NCBI GenBank assembly: GCA_009694245.1
Contig: SHVO01000006.1
Span: forward strand, 1-45,476
Origin: Rhodospirillaceae bacterium
GTDB lineage: Bacteria > Pseudomonadota > Alphaproteobacteria > Rhodospirillales > Rhodospirillaceae
DNA: 45,476 bases
Direction of reading: 5' to 3'
The position numbers and the translations under genes were made by a program. The notes under the pieces are model-generated. The model made no database searches, was not told the DNA's origin, and saw nothing but the letters and a program-made list of their open reading frames with translations. The first letter of the stretch is position 1. Each line of letters begins with the position of its first letter. This document shows positions 1 through 7,739 of this stretch, piece by piece.

Positions 1-82
1 GTGCGCCATTCTTATTCGGACAGCTTTCACGACCACACCTTGGCTTGCGACCAGACCACGGCAGTCGTGGCTGAATCGTCAT

Positions 83-529
83 TTATTGGCGCAACAGCCT
101 CAGGAGGCCGTTGTCATACCAACGAAGGATCATGGTATCGGCATCGACCGGCTGGACCACTCCGCCCGGGCCCCAATCCTCATCGCCGCAGAGGACATTA
201 AAACCACCCTCAACCTGGAAATTGCTGGCGGGATTGTCCGGGCCGGCGGAGGTTACCTTCGGCGGGGCGTCACAGTTGTCGACCTCGGGCACAATCGAGC
301 GAGCAGGCGTACCGTTTAGCCAGACGATCTTGTCGACGCTAAACTCCAACACGGCGCCCAGGAATTGAGGGTCATCGTCCACAAGAGTCGACATGCCGTC
401 GGAGTTAACGGCCACGCCACTCACGCGCCATATTCCTATCAAGTCGGCGTATTTCAGTTTCCCTGGAGCTGCGGCGAGGGTGGAAACCGACATCATCAAC
501 GCCGCCGACAACTCCGTTAGGTACTTCAC
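83..529 (-). CDS. exported hypothetical protein
   Basis: I do not recognise a family. From the GTG at 529 the protein has about 148 residues and starts with a lysine followed by a hydrophobic stretch (LTELSAALMMSVSTLAAA) that looks like a Sec signal peptide. The mature part contains a GIWRVSG motif near its start, a paired-cysteine region (DNCDAPP ... NVLCGDEDWG) and an ILRWYDNG motif near the end, giving a small secreted domain of lipocalin or beta-barrel flavour. The frame stays open upstream to ATG codons at 565 and 595, but those starts would bury the signal peptide, so 529 is preferred. The gene runs divergently from the CHRD gene. Function unknown. Confidence 0.6.
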   Translation of the reverse strand: MKYLTELSAALMMSVSTLAAAPGKLKYADLIGIWRVSGVAVNSDGMSTLVDDDPQFLGAVLEFSVDKIVWLNGTPARSIVPEVDNCDAPPKVTSAGPDNPASNFQVEGGFNVLCGDEDWGPGGVVQPVDADTMILRWYDNGLLRLLRQ

Positions 530-779
530 CTTTGGACCCCACTCCCGCAGCCGGCCGTCGCCCATGATAAAACGGGCGCCCGCCGTCAACACCATCTATT
601 TTGCAGTGCAATATCCGCCGCGGTCCCTGCGTCATCAAACCTTTATCGAACGCGTCGGGAAACCTCCTAGAAACCTTGGCGGATTGGGGATATCGTTGCG
701 CGCCTTAGGTTTAAAGGTCGGCCGCAGCGGCCCTTCGGCCAGCTGTTCGGGTTGTAATCACTGTATTCAGGAGGATTGG

Positions 780-1217
780 ATGACGAAAAGGATCCGGATT
801 TTCGCGGGCTCGATGCTCGCCGCAGGATTGGCGTTCACCAGCGCCAGCGCCGCCGAGATAAAGCTGAAGGCCATGTTAAATGCCGCTTCGGAAGTGCCGG
901 CGAACGCCAGCACCGGCAAGGGCACGGCCGAGCTCATGCTCAACGATGCCACCAAGGAAATCAGCTGGACGATAACTTATGAAGGCCTCACGGGCGACGC
1001 GGTCGCAGCCCACATCCACGGCCCGGCCGCCGCCGGCGCCAATGCCGGCGTGGTAACAAGCTTGGGGCCCATGGGCGCGCCCTTCAAGAGCCCGCTCGTT
1101 GGCAAGGCGACGCTGACCGACGCCCAAGTCGCCGACGTTCTGGCCGGCAAAACCTATGTCAACGTGCACACCGCCGCCAACAAGGGCGGCGAAGTTCGCG
1201 GCCAAATCGGCAAGTAA
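780..1217 (+). CDS. CHRD domain-containing secreted protein
   Basis: The 145-residue protein has a Sec signal peptide (residues 1 to about 23, ending SASA|AE) followed by one CHRD domain. The landmarks are ASEVPAN at the start of the mature part, AAHIHGPA in the middle and YVNVHTAANKGGEVRGQI at the end, where the closing GE-x-RGQ signature is diagnostic. CHRD proteins are secreted or periplasmic; their bacterial role is not established. The ATG at 780 has an ideal AGGAGG Shine-Dalgarno at 769-774. The same frame is open upstream to 393, but that extension lacks coding character. An intrinsic terminator follows at 1284, so the gene is probably monocistronic. Confidence 0.9.
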   Translation: MTKRIRIFAGSMLAAGLAFTSASAAEIKLKAMLNAASEVPANASTGKGTAELMLNDATKEISWTITYEGLTGDAVAAHIHGPAAAGANAGVVTSLGPMGAPFKSPLVGKATLTDAQVADVLAGKTYVNVHTAANKGGEVRGQIGK

Positions 1218-1283
1218 CCGCGCGCAGGTGCGAGAACCGGCTCGGGCAGCGTTGCTGATTTCCCGCAGTTCGGCGCAAGTCAT

Positions 1284-1317
1284 GAAAGGCCGGGGTTACA
1301 CCCGGCCTTTCTTTTTT
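1284..1317 (+). terminator. intrinsic terminator after the CHRD gene
   Basis: An 11-bp perfect stem (GAAAGGCCGGG at 1284-1294, CCCGGCCTTTC at 1301-1311) encloses a 6-nt loop and is followed by six T residues at 1312-1317. This is a textbook rho-independent terminator on the plus strand and separates the CHRD gene from the ABC exporter. Confidence 0.93.
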
Positions 1318-1415
1318 GCCCGCCGGTCTTTTTACGCCCGCCGCCGCGCGCGGTTGGGTAGAATCACGAGCGGTACGTTCCCCGCCGCGACCTTACGGGC
1401 TCTAACACTCAACTC

Positions 1416-3284
1416 ATGCCTGACGACTCCCATCGCCGATCCCTAGAGCCGCCTCCCCGTGACGCTGGGGGCAGCAACGCCGCGCGCGCCGCCGCACAAC
1501 TTACGCTTCGCCCGAGCGATGGATTGCCGACTTCGCCCTTCGCCCTCATTTTGCACCACGTCAGTCGTCACGGCCGCCGGCGCATCTCGGGCATCGTCAG
1601 CCTCGCGCTGGTTGGCGCGTTCGTGGACAATCTACAGCCCTATGCGTTGGGCGCTCTGGTCAACGCCCTCAGCGATATCTCGGTGGCGAGAAGCCTCAAC
1701 CCCGGAAGCGAACATCAGGCGCTGATCTGGTTCGGCGTGCTGTGCGCGATCTGGGTGGTCGGCCCAGTGCTGTCGCGGCTGCATACTCTCGCCAGTACCA
1801 CGACCATGCTAGCGCTTAGAACGCACATCCAGGACGAGCTCTTCATGTACGTTCACGGCCATGCGCCACGTTTCTTCCTCGACCAATTGTCGGGCGCGTT
1901 GTCCTCGAAAGTGCGCAACGCCGCCGGCGCTGCGACAGCCGTGATCGATTACCTCTTCTCGACACTCCCGCGGTTAGTCGTACTGTTCATTGTTTCCGCG
2001 GTCCTGGTATCGCAACAGGCTCCGCAGTTTCTTGCGCTGTTTGGCGCCTTCGCCGTCGTCTTCACGCTGGTCGCGGCGACGCTGGCCCAGAGTTGCCGCA
2101 AATATGCCAAAGCCAGTTCGGTCGCTAGTACTGCCTATACCGGGCGGCTCGTCGACTCGCTCAATAACTGGGACCTCGTCAGGGCATTCGGGCGCCGCGC
2201 GCTTGAACGGGCGACCCTCGATCCCTTGAACAGGCGCGAGTACGCCACGGGCGTGGAACTGCGTCTGGTTCTCTTCCGTATGCGGCTCGTGCTTCATGCG
2301 GTGGGCGTGCTGTTCCTTATCGTTGTCGTGTGGTGGGCCTTCCAAGAGGCGCTGAAGGGACGCGTGTCCGTGGGCACATTCACGATGCTGATGTCGCTTA
2401 GTCTCCTGATCTCGGCTCACGTCAACGCTCTGGGCGATAATCTGCTGACGTTTTTTGAACATCTTGGCCTACTCACCGAGAGCCTGGAAACAGTGACCAA
2501 GCCCCATGAGATCGTAGATCCGCCCGGAGCCCAGCCGCTACAGGTCACCGGCGGCGCCATCGATATCCGCGACGTGTCATTCCATTACCCCGACGGTACG
2601 CAAGTCTTTCCCGGATTGAGCCTTGCCATTGCCGCTGGTGAAAAAATTGGCCTCGTCGGACCTTCGGGCGCGGGCAAAAGCAGTTTGTTGCGGCTCTTGC
2701 GCCGCCAGTTTTCCATACAAGGCGGCGGCATCTTTATCGACGGCCAGGACATCGCCAGTGTCACTTGGGATTCCTTGCACGACGCTTTCGCCGAAGTGCC
2801 GCAGACACCCAGCGTCTTCCATCGGTCGGTTCGCGACAACATCATGTACGGCCGACCGGCGGCGACAACCGATGAAATGATCGCCGCTTCCAAGCTTGCC
2901 CACTGTCATGACTTCATCGCCCTACGCCCGGGCGGCTATGATGCGGTCGTAGGCGAAAAAGGCATGAAGCTCTCCGGCGGCGAGCGCCAGCGCGTCGCCA
3001 TTGCCCGCGCGTTTCTCAAGAATGCGCCGATTCTGATTCTCGACGAGGCGACTTCTTCGCTCGACAGCGAAGCCGAACATCTGATCCAGGACGGGCTCCT
3101 CAGGCTGATGCAAGGCCGCACAGTCATCGCCATCGCTCACCGGCTCTCGACCATCATGCACCTCGACCGTATCGTCGTTCTTGAAGAGGGCCGCATCGTC
3201 GAGCAGGGCACGCACACCAAGCTCTTGGAGCTAGGCGGCACCTACGCCCGACTTTGGAACCGCCAGGCCGGCGGGTTCATGTAA
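1416..3284 (+). CDS. ABC exporter, fused permease and ATPase
   Basis: The 622-residue half-transporter has an N-terminal six-helix exporter domain (about residues 45-345) and a C-terminal nucleotide-binding domain. Visible motifs are Walker A GPSGAGKS (415-422), signature LSGGERQ (519-525), Walker B ILILDEA (539-545) and the switch histidine in IAHRLST. The architecture is that of MsbA/ATM1-type homodimeric exporters; the substrate cannot be told from sequence. The ATG at 1416 has no clear Shine-Dalgarno, so the start may lie further in, for example near GLPTSPF. The stop codon overlaps the ATG of a GST-like remnant (TAATG). Confidence 0.9.
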   Translation: MPDDSHRRSLEPPPRDAGGSNAARAAAQLTLRPSDGLPTSPFALILHHVSRHGRRRISGIVSLALVGAFVDNLQPYALGALVNALSDISVARSLNPGSEHQALIWFGVLCAIWVVGPVLSRLHTLASTTTMLALRTHIQDELFMYVHGHAPRFFLDQLSGALSSKVRNAAGAATAVIDYLFSTLPRLVVLFIVSAVLVSQQAPQFLALFGAFAVVFTLVAATLAQSCRKYAKASSVASTAYTGRLVDSLNNWDLVRAFGRRALERATLDPLNRREYATGVELRLVLFRMRLVLHAVGVLFLIVVVWWAFQEALKGRVSVGTFTMLMSLSLLISAHVNALGDNLLTFFEHLGLLTESLETVTKPHEIVDPPGAQPLQVTGGAIDIRDVSFHYPDGTQVFPGLSLAIAAGEKIGLVGPSGAGKSSLLRLLRRQFSIQGGGIFIDGQDIASVTWDSLHDAFAEVPQTPSVFHRSVRDNIMYGRPAATTDEMIAASKLAHCHDFIALRPGGYDAVVGEKGMKLSGGERQRVAIARAFLKNAPILILDEATSSLDSEAEHLIQDGLLRLMQGRTVIAIAHRLSTIMHLDRIVVLEEGRIVEQGTHTKLLELGGTYARLWNRQAGGFM

Positions 3285-3484
3285 TGAAGGCCGCCACGCC
3301 GCCAAGCATCACGCTCTATCAATTCGCGCCCATGTTCGGATTGCCCAACCCCAGCCTTCTCACGTTTACATCGGCGACCACCAACCGATCCGCGACCATC
3401 AGCATCGCCCCGGGACCAGCACTGGCCAGCACCCGCGTCGATATGGTGGTGTCGCCTAGTAGTCCGTCGGCGCTACGGCGCTAG
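3284..3484 (+). pseudogene. glutathione S-transferase-like N-terminal remnant
   Basis: The frame starting at 3284, whose ATG overlaps the ABC exporter stop, begins with MKAATPPS and then ITLYQFAPMFGLPNPS. This closely resembles the first beta-alpha unit of Fax/metaxin-type glutathione S-transferases, which usually continues PSPF(C/V)-x-K. After PNPS the resemblance ends and the frame stops at 3484 with about 66 codons, against 200 or more for the family, so this looks like a decayed 5' end. The minus strand of the same stretch carries a 53-codon open frame ending GLGNPNMGAN with no good start. It could be the true fossil instead, so the call is tentative. Confidence 0.4.
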
Positions 3485-3511
3485 GGCAGGCTTCGGCTAA
3501 AATGCCCTGGC

Positions 3512-3693
3512 TCAGGCGACGGTGTTGAGGGTCTGGCCGCGGAGAAGGGATGCGGGCTCGGAGTCTAGGGGCCGGACGCTCAGCCTTAGGCGGCGGCGGG
3601 GGTGGTTTGGCGTCTTGGGCCGCGCCCGGGTCCTTGACCCGCGTGGTCTGGGTCTGCTGAAAGGCCTACGGCTTCACCATTGATCGGATCCAT
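3512..3693 (-). pseudogene. possible small frameshifted gene
   Basis: On the minus strand an ATG at 3693, preceded by AGGGAG, opens MDPINGEAVG. Another frame of the same strand ends in a protein-like tail, SEPASLLRGQTLNTVA, with a TGA at 3512-3514. A third frame between them reads TRVKDPGAAQDAKPPPPPPK. The distance from start to stop is 182 nt, one short of a whole number of codons, as a single lost base would give. I do not recognise the product, and the assembled reading is speculative. Confidence 0.25.
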
Positions 3694-3746
3694 GGCGTGC
3701 TCCCTGTCGCGCATAGGCGGGTAAACGGGCCCGAATGTTGGCACCA

Positions 3747-3774
3747 ATCAACCCTCAAATATTCAAGGGTTGAT
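3747..3774 (-). terminator. hairpin downstream of the ferredoxin reductase gene
   Basis: ATCAACCCT at 3747-3755 pairs perfectly with AGGGTTGAT at 3766-3774 around a 10-nt AT-rich loop. It lies about 33 nt beyond the minus-strand stop of the oxidoreductase. There is no clean T tract on the minus strand, so a terminator role is only plausible. Confidence 0.35.
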
Positions 3775-3806
3775 CTTTTCACACCCTACACAACTATTAG
3801 TATTAT

Positions 3807-5015
3807 TTATAGGTCTTTTAGGGCTAGGGCTAGATTCGCCAAATTTTCGGGATCGGGCCGGGCATGGCCGGCAATGAGTTTCTTGGACTGGATGAAGTCC
3901 TTAACCATGTTAACCGCCTGACAAGCCACGAATACGCCGTCGCGCAAGTAGCAGGCCGAGAACTTGCGTTCCGATATGACCCCGCGGATCACGACACGGT
4001 CGCCGGGACGCGACAGTCCGGCCATCTGCAGTTTGAGGTCGTATTGATCCGACCAGAACCAGGGCACTTCAACATGGGGTTGGCCGAGTCCCATGATCGC
4101 GCCGGCCGCGGCTTTGCCCTGGGCCAGAGCATTCGGTACCGACTCGAGGCGCAGGCGTCCGCCGATAATGCTATTGGGGTGATTGGTGCAATCGCCAGCG
4201 GCGAAGACATCGGGGTCGACGGTGCGCGTACACTCATCGACCACGATCCCGTTATCGACAGCGAGGCCCGCCTCCGCCGCAAGTTCGACGTTCGGCACGA
4301 TGCCGATTCCGATCACGACCAGATCGGCGTCGATGACCGTATCGCCGCAGATCACACGCTCAACCTTGCTCCTGCCTTCGAACGCCGTTACGCCGGTGGA
4401 TGTGCGGACATCGACTCCCGCCGCGCGGTGCACGCCGGCGTAGAACCGGGACATTTCCGGCGCGACGACGCGGTTCAGCACCAGCGGCAGCATCTCCAGA
4501 ACGGTAACACGACAGCCGCGCTTTATGGCGACGGCTGCGACTTCCAGGCCGATATAGCCGCCGCCGACGACCACGAGCTTCGCACCCGGCGCTAAACGGT
4601 CACGAAAGCCGCGGACGTCGTCGATGTTTCGCAGGTAGTGAATGCCGGGAAGATCTGCGCCTGGACAACTCATCTTGCGCACGCGGCCGCCCGTGGCCAG
4701 GACGAGCTTGGTATAAGGCAGGGTTTCCCCGCTGCTGAGCTGCACGCCTCGCGCCGCCCGGTCGATGCGCGTCGCCTGGATTCGCTGCATTAAAGTGATG
4801 TGCTTCTCGGCGTAAAACGCTTGCGGGCGCAAGAATAGCCGCTCTTCGCTGACCTCTCCGGCCAGATAGCTTTTCGACAGCGGCGGACGTTCGTAGGGAG
4901 CATACGGTTCTTCCCCGACAACGGTGATGGTTCCCGGGAATTCCAATTGACGCAGCGCCAGCGCGACTTGGCCGCCCGCCTGTCCGCCGCCAATGATGAC
5001 AACCGCCTCGGTCAT
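3807..5015 (-). CDS. FAD-dependent ferredoxin/rubredoxin reductase family oxidoreductase
   Basis: The 402-residue flavoprotein resembles putidaredoxin reductase and other ferredoxin reductases of aromatic-ring oxygenase and P450 chains. Residues 5-13 (VVIIGGGQAGG) form the FAD Rossmann motif. YAPYERPPLSK is the family hallmark, VVVGGGYIGLE (about 147-157) is the NAD(P)H-binding motif, and VDPDVFAAGDC is the second FAD-binding motif. The C-terminal third is the reductase dimerisation-type domain. It presumably passes electrons from NAD(P)H to a [2Fe-2S] ferredoxin, but no ferredoxin or oxygenase gene lies nearby. It follows the receiver gene on the same strand, separated by a weak terminator, so it is probably transcribed alone. 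Confidence 0.88.
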   Translation of the reverse strand: MTEAVVIIGGGQAGGQVALALRQLEFPGTITVVGEEPYAPYERPPLSKSYLAGEVSEERLFLRPQAFYAEKHITLMQRIQATRIDRAARGVQLSSGETLPYTKLVLATGGRVRKMSCPGADLPGIHYLRNIDDVRGFRDRLAPGAKLVVVGGGYIGLEVAAVAIKRGCRVTVLEMLPLVLNRVVAPEMSRFYAGVHRAAGVDVRTSTGVTAFEGRSKVERVICGDTVIDADLVVIGIGIVPNVELAAEAGLAVDNGIVVDECTRTVDPDVFAAGDCTNHPNSIIGGRLRLESVPNALAQGKAAAGAIMGLGQPHVEVPWFWSDQYDLKLQMAGLSRPGDRVVIRGVISERKFSACYLRDGVFVACQAVNMVKDFIQSKKLIAGHARPDPENLANLALALKDL

Positions 5016-5037
5016 TGTGATGGATTTCTATTCGGAG

Positions 5038-5061
5038 AAAAAATATCGGGCATCGCCGATC
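5038..5061 (-). terminator. weak intrinsic terminator after the receiver gene
   Basis: Read on the minus strand, ATCGGCGATGCCCGAT forms a short stem of about 5 bp and is followed by a run of six T residues (AAAAAA on the plus strand at 5038-5043). It lies just beyond the receiver stop at 5068 and before the oxidoreductase start at 5015. Confidence 0.45.
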
Positions 5062-5067
5062 AGGCAC

Positions 5068-5451
5068 TCAGCGATCGCGAATGCTGTCGCCAGCCACCAG
5101 TTTGTCGATTTGGTCCTGCGTAAGACCGGCTTTGCGCGCCAGGATCACTTTCTCACGGCGCGTTTCGGCAGTGATCATAATCACCGGCGTGAATTTAAGC
5201 GGACCTTTATCAGCACGTACGGCCCTCAGCAGCTCCACACCGCTCATGGGCGCGAGGAGTGCCTCGGTCAAGACAATATCGGGTGCCCAGGAGCGCATGT
5301 TCGATAGCGCCTCGCCGCCGCTTCTGGCCTCGTCCATATTCTTGCAGCCCAACGTTTCAAGAATATTTTTGATTACCCGGCGCATGTATGCCTGGTTATC
5401 CACGATCATGAAACTGATCGGCTTTAGATAATCCGATGTCGACGTTACCAT
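5068..5451 (-). CDS. CheY-like receiver protein with Glu at the phospho-acceptor position
   Basis: From the ATG at 5451 the protein is a single 127-residue receiver domain. It has the beta1 acidic residue (IVDNQ, D18), the beta3 strand DIVLTEALLAPMSG and the beta4 threonine (MITAET, T94). At the position where CheY-type domains carry the phosphorylated aspartate, this protein has glutamate (E63). The usual acidic pair is reduced to one Asp, and the beta5 Lys-Pro switch motif is not recognisable; the chain ends in QIDKLVAGDSIRDR. It may be a pseudo-receiver, perhaps constitutively active-like, though Asp-to-Glu does not always mimic phosphorylation. The frame is open further upstream to 5742, but that part overlaps the divergent HD gene and is unlikely to be translated. 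Confidence 0.75.
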   Translation of the reverse strand: MVTSTSDYLKPISFMIVDNQAYMRRVIKNILETLGCKNMDEARSGGEALSNMRSWAPDIVLTEALLAPMSGVELLRAVRADKGPLKFTPVIMITAETRREKVILARKAGLTQDQIDKLVAGDSIRDR

Positions 5452-5590
5452 AACGCTACGCTCAATACTTACGTGTGAGCCGTCGCCGCGCGGGGCGGCC
5501 GGAGTCCACCCCATTTGGGGAAGGCAGCTTCCGAAACTATAAGGTATTATTTCTGTTGGGAAATTTAAACAGTTACAAAGGACCTCGCCG

Positions 5591-6232
5591 GTGAAAACGC
5601 AATTTGTCACCCCTCGTGGCCATCTAAGCGCGCACGCTCCCAGGACGTGGCAGCGCATGCTTTCGGGGCGCCGCCTCAACTTGATCGAGCCTTCGCCGCT
5701 CGACATCGAGATCGAGGACATCGCCCTGGGCCTTTCCCGCAATACCAGGTGGAATGGTCAGACCAAGGGTTCCCATGGCTGGAGTGTCGCCCAACATTCC
5801 GACCTGGTGGTGGATATTGTGCGGCGCATCAAACCCCGCGCGGGGGCTCGGCTGCTGATGGCCGCGAAATTGCACGATGCGTCGGAGTACGTTACCCACG
5901 ATCTGATTACGCCTCTGAAGGCCGTGGTGGGCGACGTCTTTAAAGAAGTCGAGCAGCGCTTGACCCGGGCGATCTACTTGCGTTTCGGTCTTGCCCCCGT
6001 GCCGACGCCCGCGGATCGCGCGCTGATCAAAGAGGCCGACAGGATCGCGGCGGCGACCGAAGCTGTACAGCTTGCCGGCTTCTCCGCGGCCGAATGCCGT
6101 TCGGTCCTCAAGTTCAAGGAAAGGCCCTTGAAGGATGTCAAATTGGTGCCACTTCCCGTGGCCGAAGCCGAACGGCGGTTCCTGGAAGGATTCCTCGCCC
6201 TTGAAAAGGCGCTTACGCTCCAGGCGCGCTAA
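5591..6232 (+). CDS. HD-domain phosphohydrolase, YfbR-like
   Basis: The 213-residue protein has the features of YfbR/HD-type 5'-nucleotidase-like hydrolases. There is an early metal-ligand histidine (WSVAQHSDLV), the HD dyad in AKLHDASEYVTHD and a later aspartate in IKEADRIAAATEA. The N-terminal segment GRRLNLIEPSPLDIEIEDIALGLS is typical of the alphaproteobacterial members. The start is a GTG at 5591 with AAAGGAC about 9 nt upstream. It is divergent from the receiver gene across about 140 nt. The likely substrates are deoxynucleoside monophosphates or related phosphates, by family inference only. Confidence 0.8.
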   Translation: MKTQFVTPRGHLSAHAPRTWQRMLSGRRLNLIEPSPLDIEIEDIALGLSRNTRWNGQTKGSHGWSVAQHSDLVVDIVRRIKPRAGARLLMAAKLHDASEYVTHDLITPLKAVVGDVFKEVEQRLTRAIYLRFGLAPVPTPADRALIKEADRIAAATEAVQLAGFSAAECRSVLKFKERPLKDVKLVPLPVAEAERRFLEGFLALEKALTLQAR

Positions 6233-6280
6233 GATTAGTTCACTGCACGCGTCTTGGTCCGAATCACGAAGGACATGATC

Positions 6281-6694
6281 ATGAACCCCAGCCGTTTCGC
6301 CGTCGGATCTTATGCATTTGGCGCTCTCTCGGCCCTGGTGTCGGCGGCGCTCGCGGCCCTGACCACCCACGGCCTCGCCGGTCTCGCGCCGGCCGGCGAT
6401 CAGGCGGTCGAGTGGTTTAAAATCGCCACCAGCTTCCAGATGAACCACGCACTGGGACTTATAGTCGTGACGGCCATCGCCGAGCGCCTCGACGCCGGGC
6501 AGGCGCGGACTCTCATGCGCGCGGCCGCGGTCTTGCTGGGCGCGGGCGCACTATTGTTTCCCGCAGCACTTTATTCATTGTCGTTCGGTGGTCCAGTTTT
6601 CCTCGCACCTTATGGCGGAATCGCCGCCATGGCAGGATGGGCATTGTTTGGCGTCGCCGTGTTAGTCACCCTGAAGCCCAAAACCACGGAGTAA
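6281..6694 (+). CDS. DUF423 family membrane protein
   Basis: From the ATG at 6281, which has AAGGA at 6269-6273, the protein is about 137 residues with four hydrophobic segments. The first is GSYAFGALSALVSAALAAL followed by the THGL motif, and then come FQMNHALGLIV, LLGAGALLFPAALYSLSF and GWALFGVAVLVTL. The HG(L) and FQ-x-H-A-LG-L patterns are those of DUF423 (YgdD-like) inner membrane proteins of unknown function. An upstream ATG at 6272 and a GTG-type start at 6254 are in frame but less well placed. Confidence 0.8.
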   Translation: MNPSRFAVGSYAFGALSALVSAALAALTTHGLAGLAPAGDQAVEWFKIATSFQMNHALGLIVVTAIAERLDAGQARTLMRAAAVLLGAGALLFPAALYSLSFGGPVFLAPYGGIAAMAGWALFGVAVLVTLKPKTTE

Positions 6695-6727
6695 TTCGCA
6701 TGTTCTCAAGCTCAAACCTTCTCGCCG

Positions 6728-6937
6728 TTGTTCTCGCCGGTATTCCAAGGATTGGGCGTGACCACGGTCCCTGACGCCATAGTCACGGCCGAAGCATTGG
6801 CGTTGGGATTGGTGGTCTCTAACCAGCTCATGCGCGACCTATTTCACGGCGCGTCGGCGCAATTGTCATTGATCAACGGCGCTAACAGCGCGGTGATTTT
6901 TCTGGTCATGGCTCTGGTATTGGTCTTCTTGAGGTAG
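6728..6937 (+). CDS. small membrane protein, start uncertain
   Basis: A 69-codon frame read from a TTG at 6728 has two hydrophobic stretches (AIVTAEALALGLVVSNQLM and SAVIFLVMALVLVFLR). I recognise no family. An ATG at 6700 in another frame begins MFSSSNLLAVVLAGI, a plausible signal or first helix. The true protein may begin there, with an indel near 6750 separating the two halves. The gene is squeezed between DUF423 and the convergent crotonase, whose stop is 1 nt away. Confidence 0.4.
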   Translation: MFSPVFQGLGVTTVPDAIVTAEALALGLVVSNQLMRDLFHGASAQLSLINGANSAVIFLVMALVLVFLR

Positions 6938-6938
6938 C

Positions 6939-7721
6939 TTACTTGGCCCAGACCGGCTTGCGCTTTCCAAGGAAGGCGTCGATGCCCTCGGTAGCGTCAT
7001 CCTCGAGCAAGTTCCTGGCCATGACGGCGCCAGCGTAAGCATAAGAGTCCGAAAGCCCCAGCTCGATCTGCTCGTAGAATGCTCGCTTGCCGATGGCGAG
7101 GATCTTAGACGATTTTTCCGAGATCGCCGTGGCTAGCCCGTAGACGGTTTCATCGAGTTTATCGGGTGCGACCGCCATATTGATCAGGCCCGCGGTCGCG
7201 GCATCGGCGGCCGATAACGGCCGGCCGATGAGCAACATTTCCATGGCCTTTTTCCGGCCGATGTTGCGAGCGAGCGCGACCATCGGTGTCGAACAGAACA
7301 GGCCGATGTTCACGCCGGGTGTGGCAAAGGTCGCAGTCGTCGACGCCACCGCCAAATCCGCCGTCGCAACCAATTGGCAGCCGGCCGCCGTGGCAATGCC
7401 ATGGACGCGCGCGATGATCGGCTGCGGCAGGCGGATCATCGCCAGCATCACGGCACTGCAGGAATCAAACAGATCGCGTGTCCACTCAGGGTCGGGATTA
7501 GCCCGAAGTTCCTTTAGATCATGTCCGGCGCAAAAAGCCGGCCCGCCGCCGGCCAGCACGACAACCTTAATGGCAGCATCCCGCTTAATCGCATCGAGGG
7601 CGGAGGTCATATCCCTGATGCCCGACCGGGTCAGCGCGTTGCGCGACGCCGGGCGGTTCATAGTCAGAGTCGCGACACCCTCAGTATCGGTGCGCAGAAT
7701 GAACGGAGCGGCGGATGCCAT
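6939..7721 (-). CDS. enoyl-CoA hydratase/isomerase family protein (ECHDC3-like)
   Basis: The 260-residue crotonase-fold protein has the CoA-binding and oxyanion motif AFCAGHDLKE (about 62-71) and HGIATAAGCQLVATADLA (107 onward), the pattern of ECHDC3-type proteins. Both glutamates that catalyse hydration in classical enoyl-CoA hydratases appear to be replaced: the first by Gln in AAGCQLV and the second by Gly in ATPGVNIG. Hydratase activity should therefore not be assumed. There is no Shine-Dalgarno before the ATG at 7721. Instead a run of eight C residues (G8 at 7732-7739 on the plus strand) lies just upstream. The gene lies 18 bp after an exported hypothetical on the same strand and may be co-transcribed with it. 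Confidence 0.85.
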   Translation of the reverse strand: MASAAPFILRTDTEGVATLTMNRPASRNALTRSGIRDMTSALDAIKRDAAIKVVVLAGGGPAFCAGHDLKELRANPDPEWTRDLFDSCSAVMLAMIRLPQPIIARVHGIATAAGCQLVATADLAVASTTATFATPGVNIGLFCSTPMVALARNIGRKKAMEMLLIGRPLSAADAATAGLINMAVAPDKLDETVYGLATAISEKSSKILAIGKRAFYEQIELGLSDSYAYAGAVMARNLLEDDATEGIDAFLGKRKPVWAK

Positions 7722-7739
7722 TTGAACCGTTGGGGGGGG

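Larger units (their letters stand above)
3485..3806. other. intergenic region with eroded coding traces
   Basis: No intact gene is visible. The left half holds the traces of a small minus-strand gene described separately. The right half is unusually AT-rich for this genome (about 3745-3830) and contains the inverted repeat at 3747-3774. It lies beyond the 3' ends of both flanking genes, consistent with a convergent intergenic space that collects remnants. Confidence 0.5.

Noticed and set aside
57-71. CCACG...CGTGG inverted repeat near the window start
   Set aside because: It is only a 5-bp stem without a T tract, and such repeats are common by chance in GC-rich DNA.
393-779. Upstream extension of the CHRD protein
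   Set aside because: The strong AGGAGG before the ATG at 780 and the signal peptide there show that the extension is not translated.
3864-4595. 243-codon plus-strand frame
   Set aside because: It is antisense to the ferredoxin reductase, whose motifs are complete; the peptide has no domain character.
5451-5742. Long N-terminal extension of the receiver protein
   Set aside because: It overlaps the divergent HD gene and its translation has no domain-like pattern; the ATG at 5451 is the natural start.
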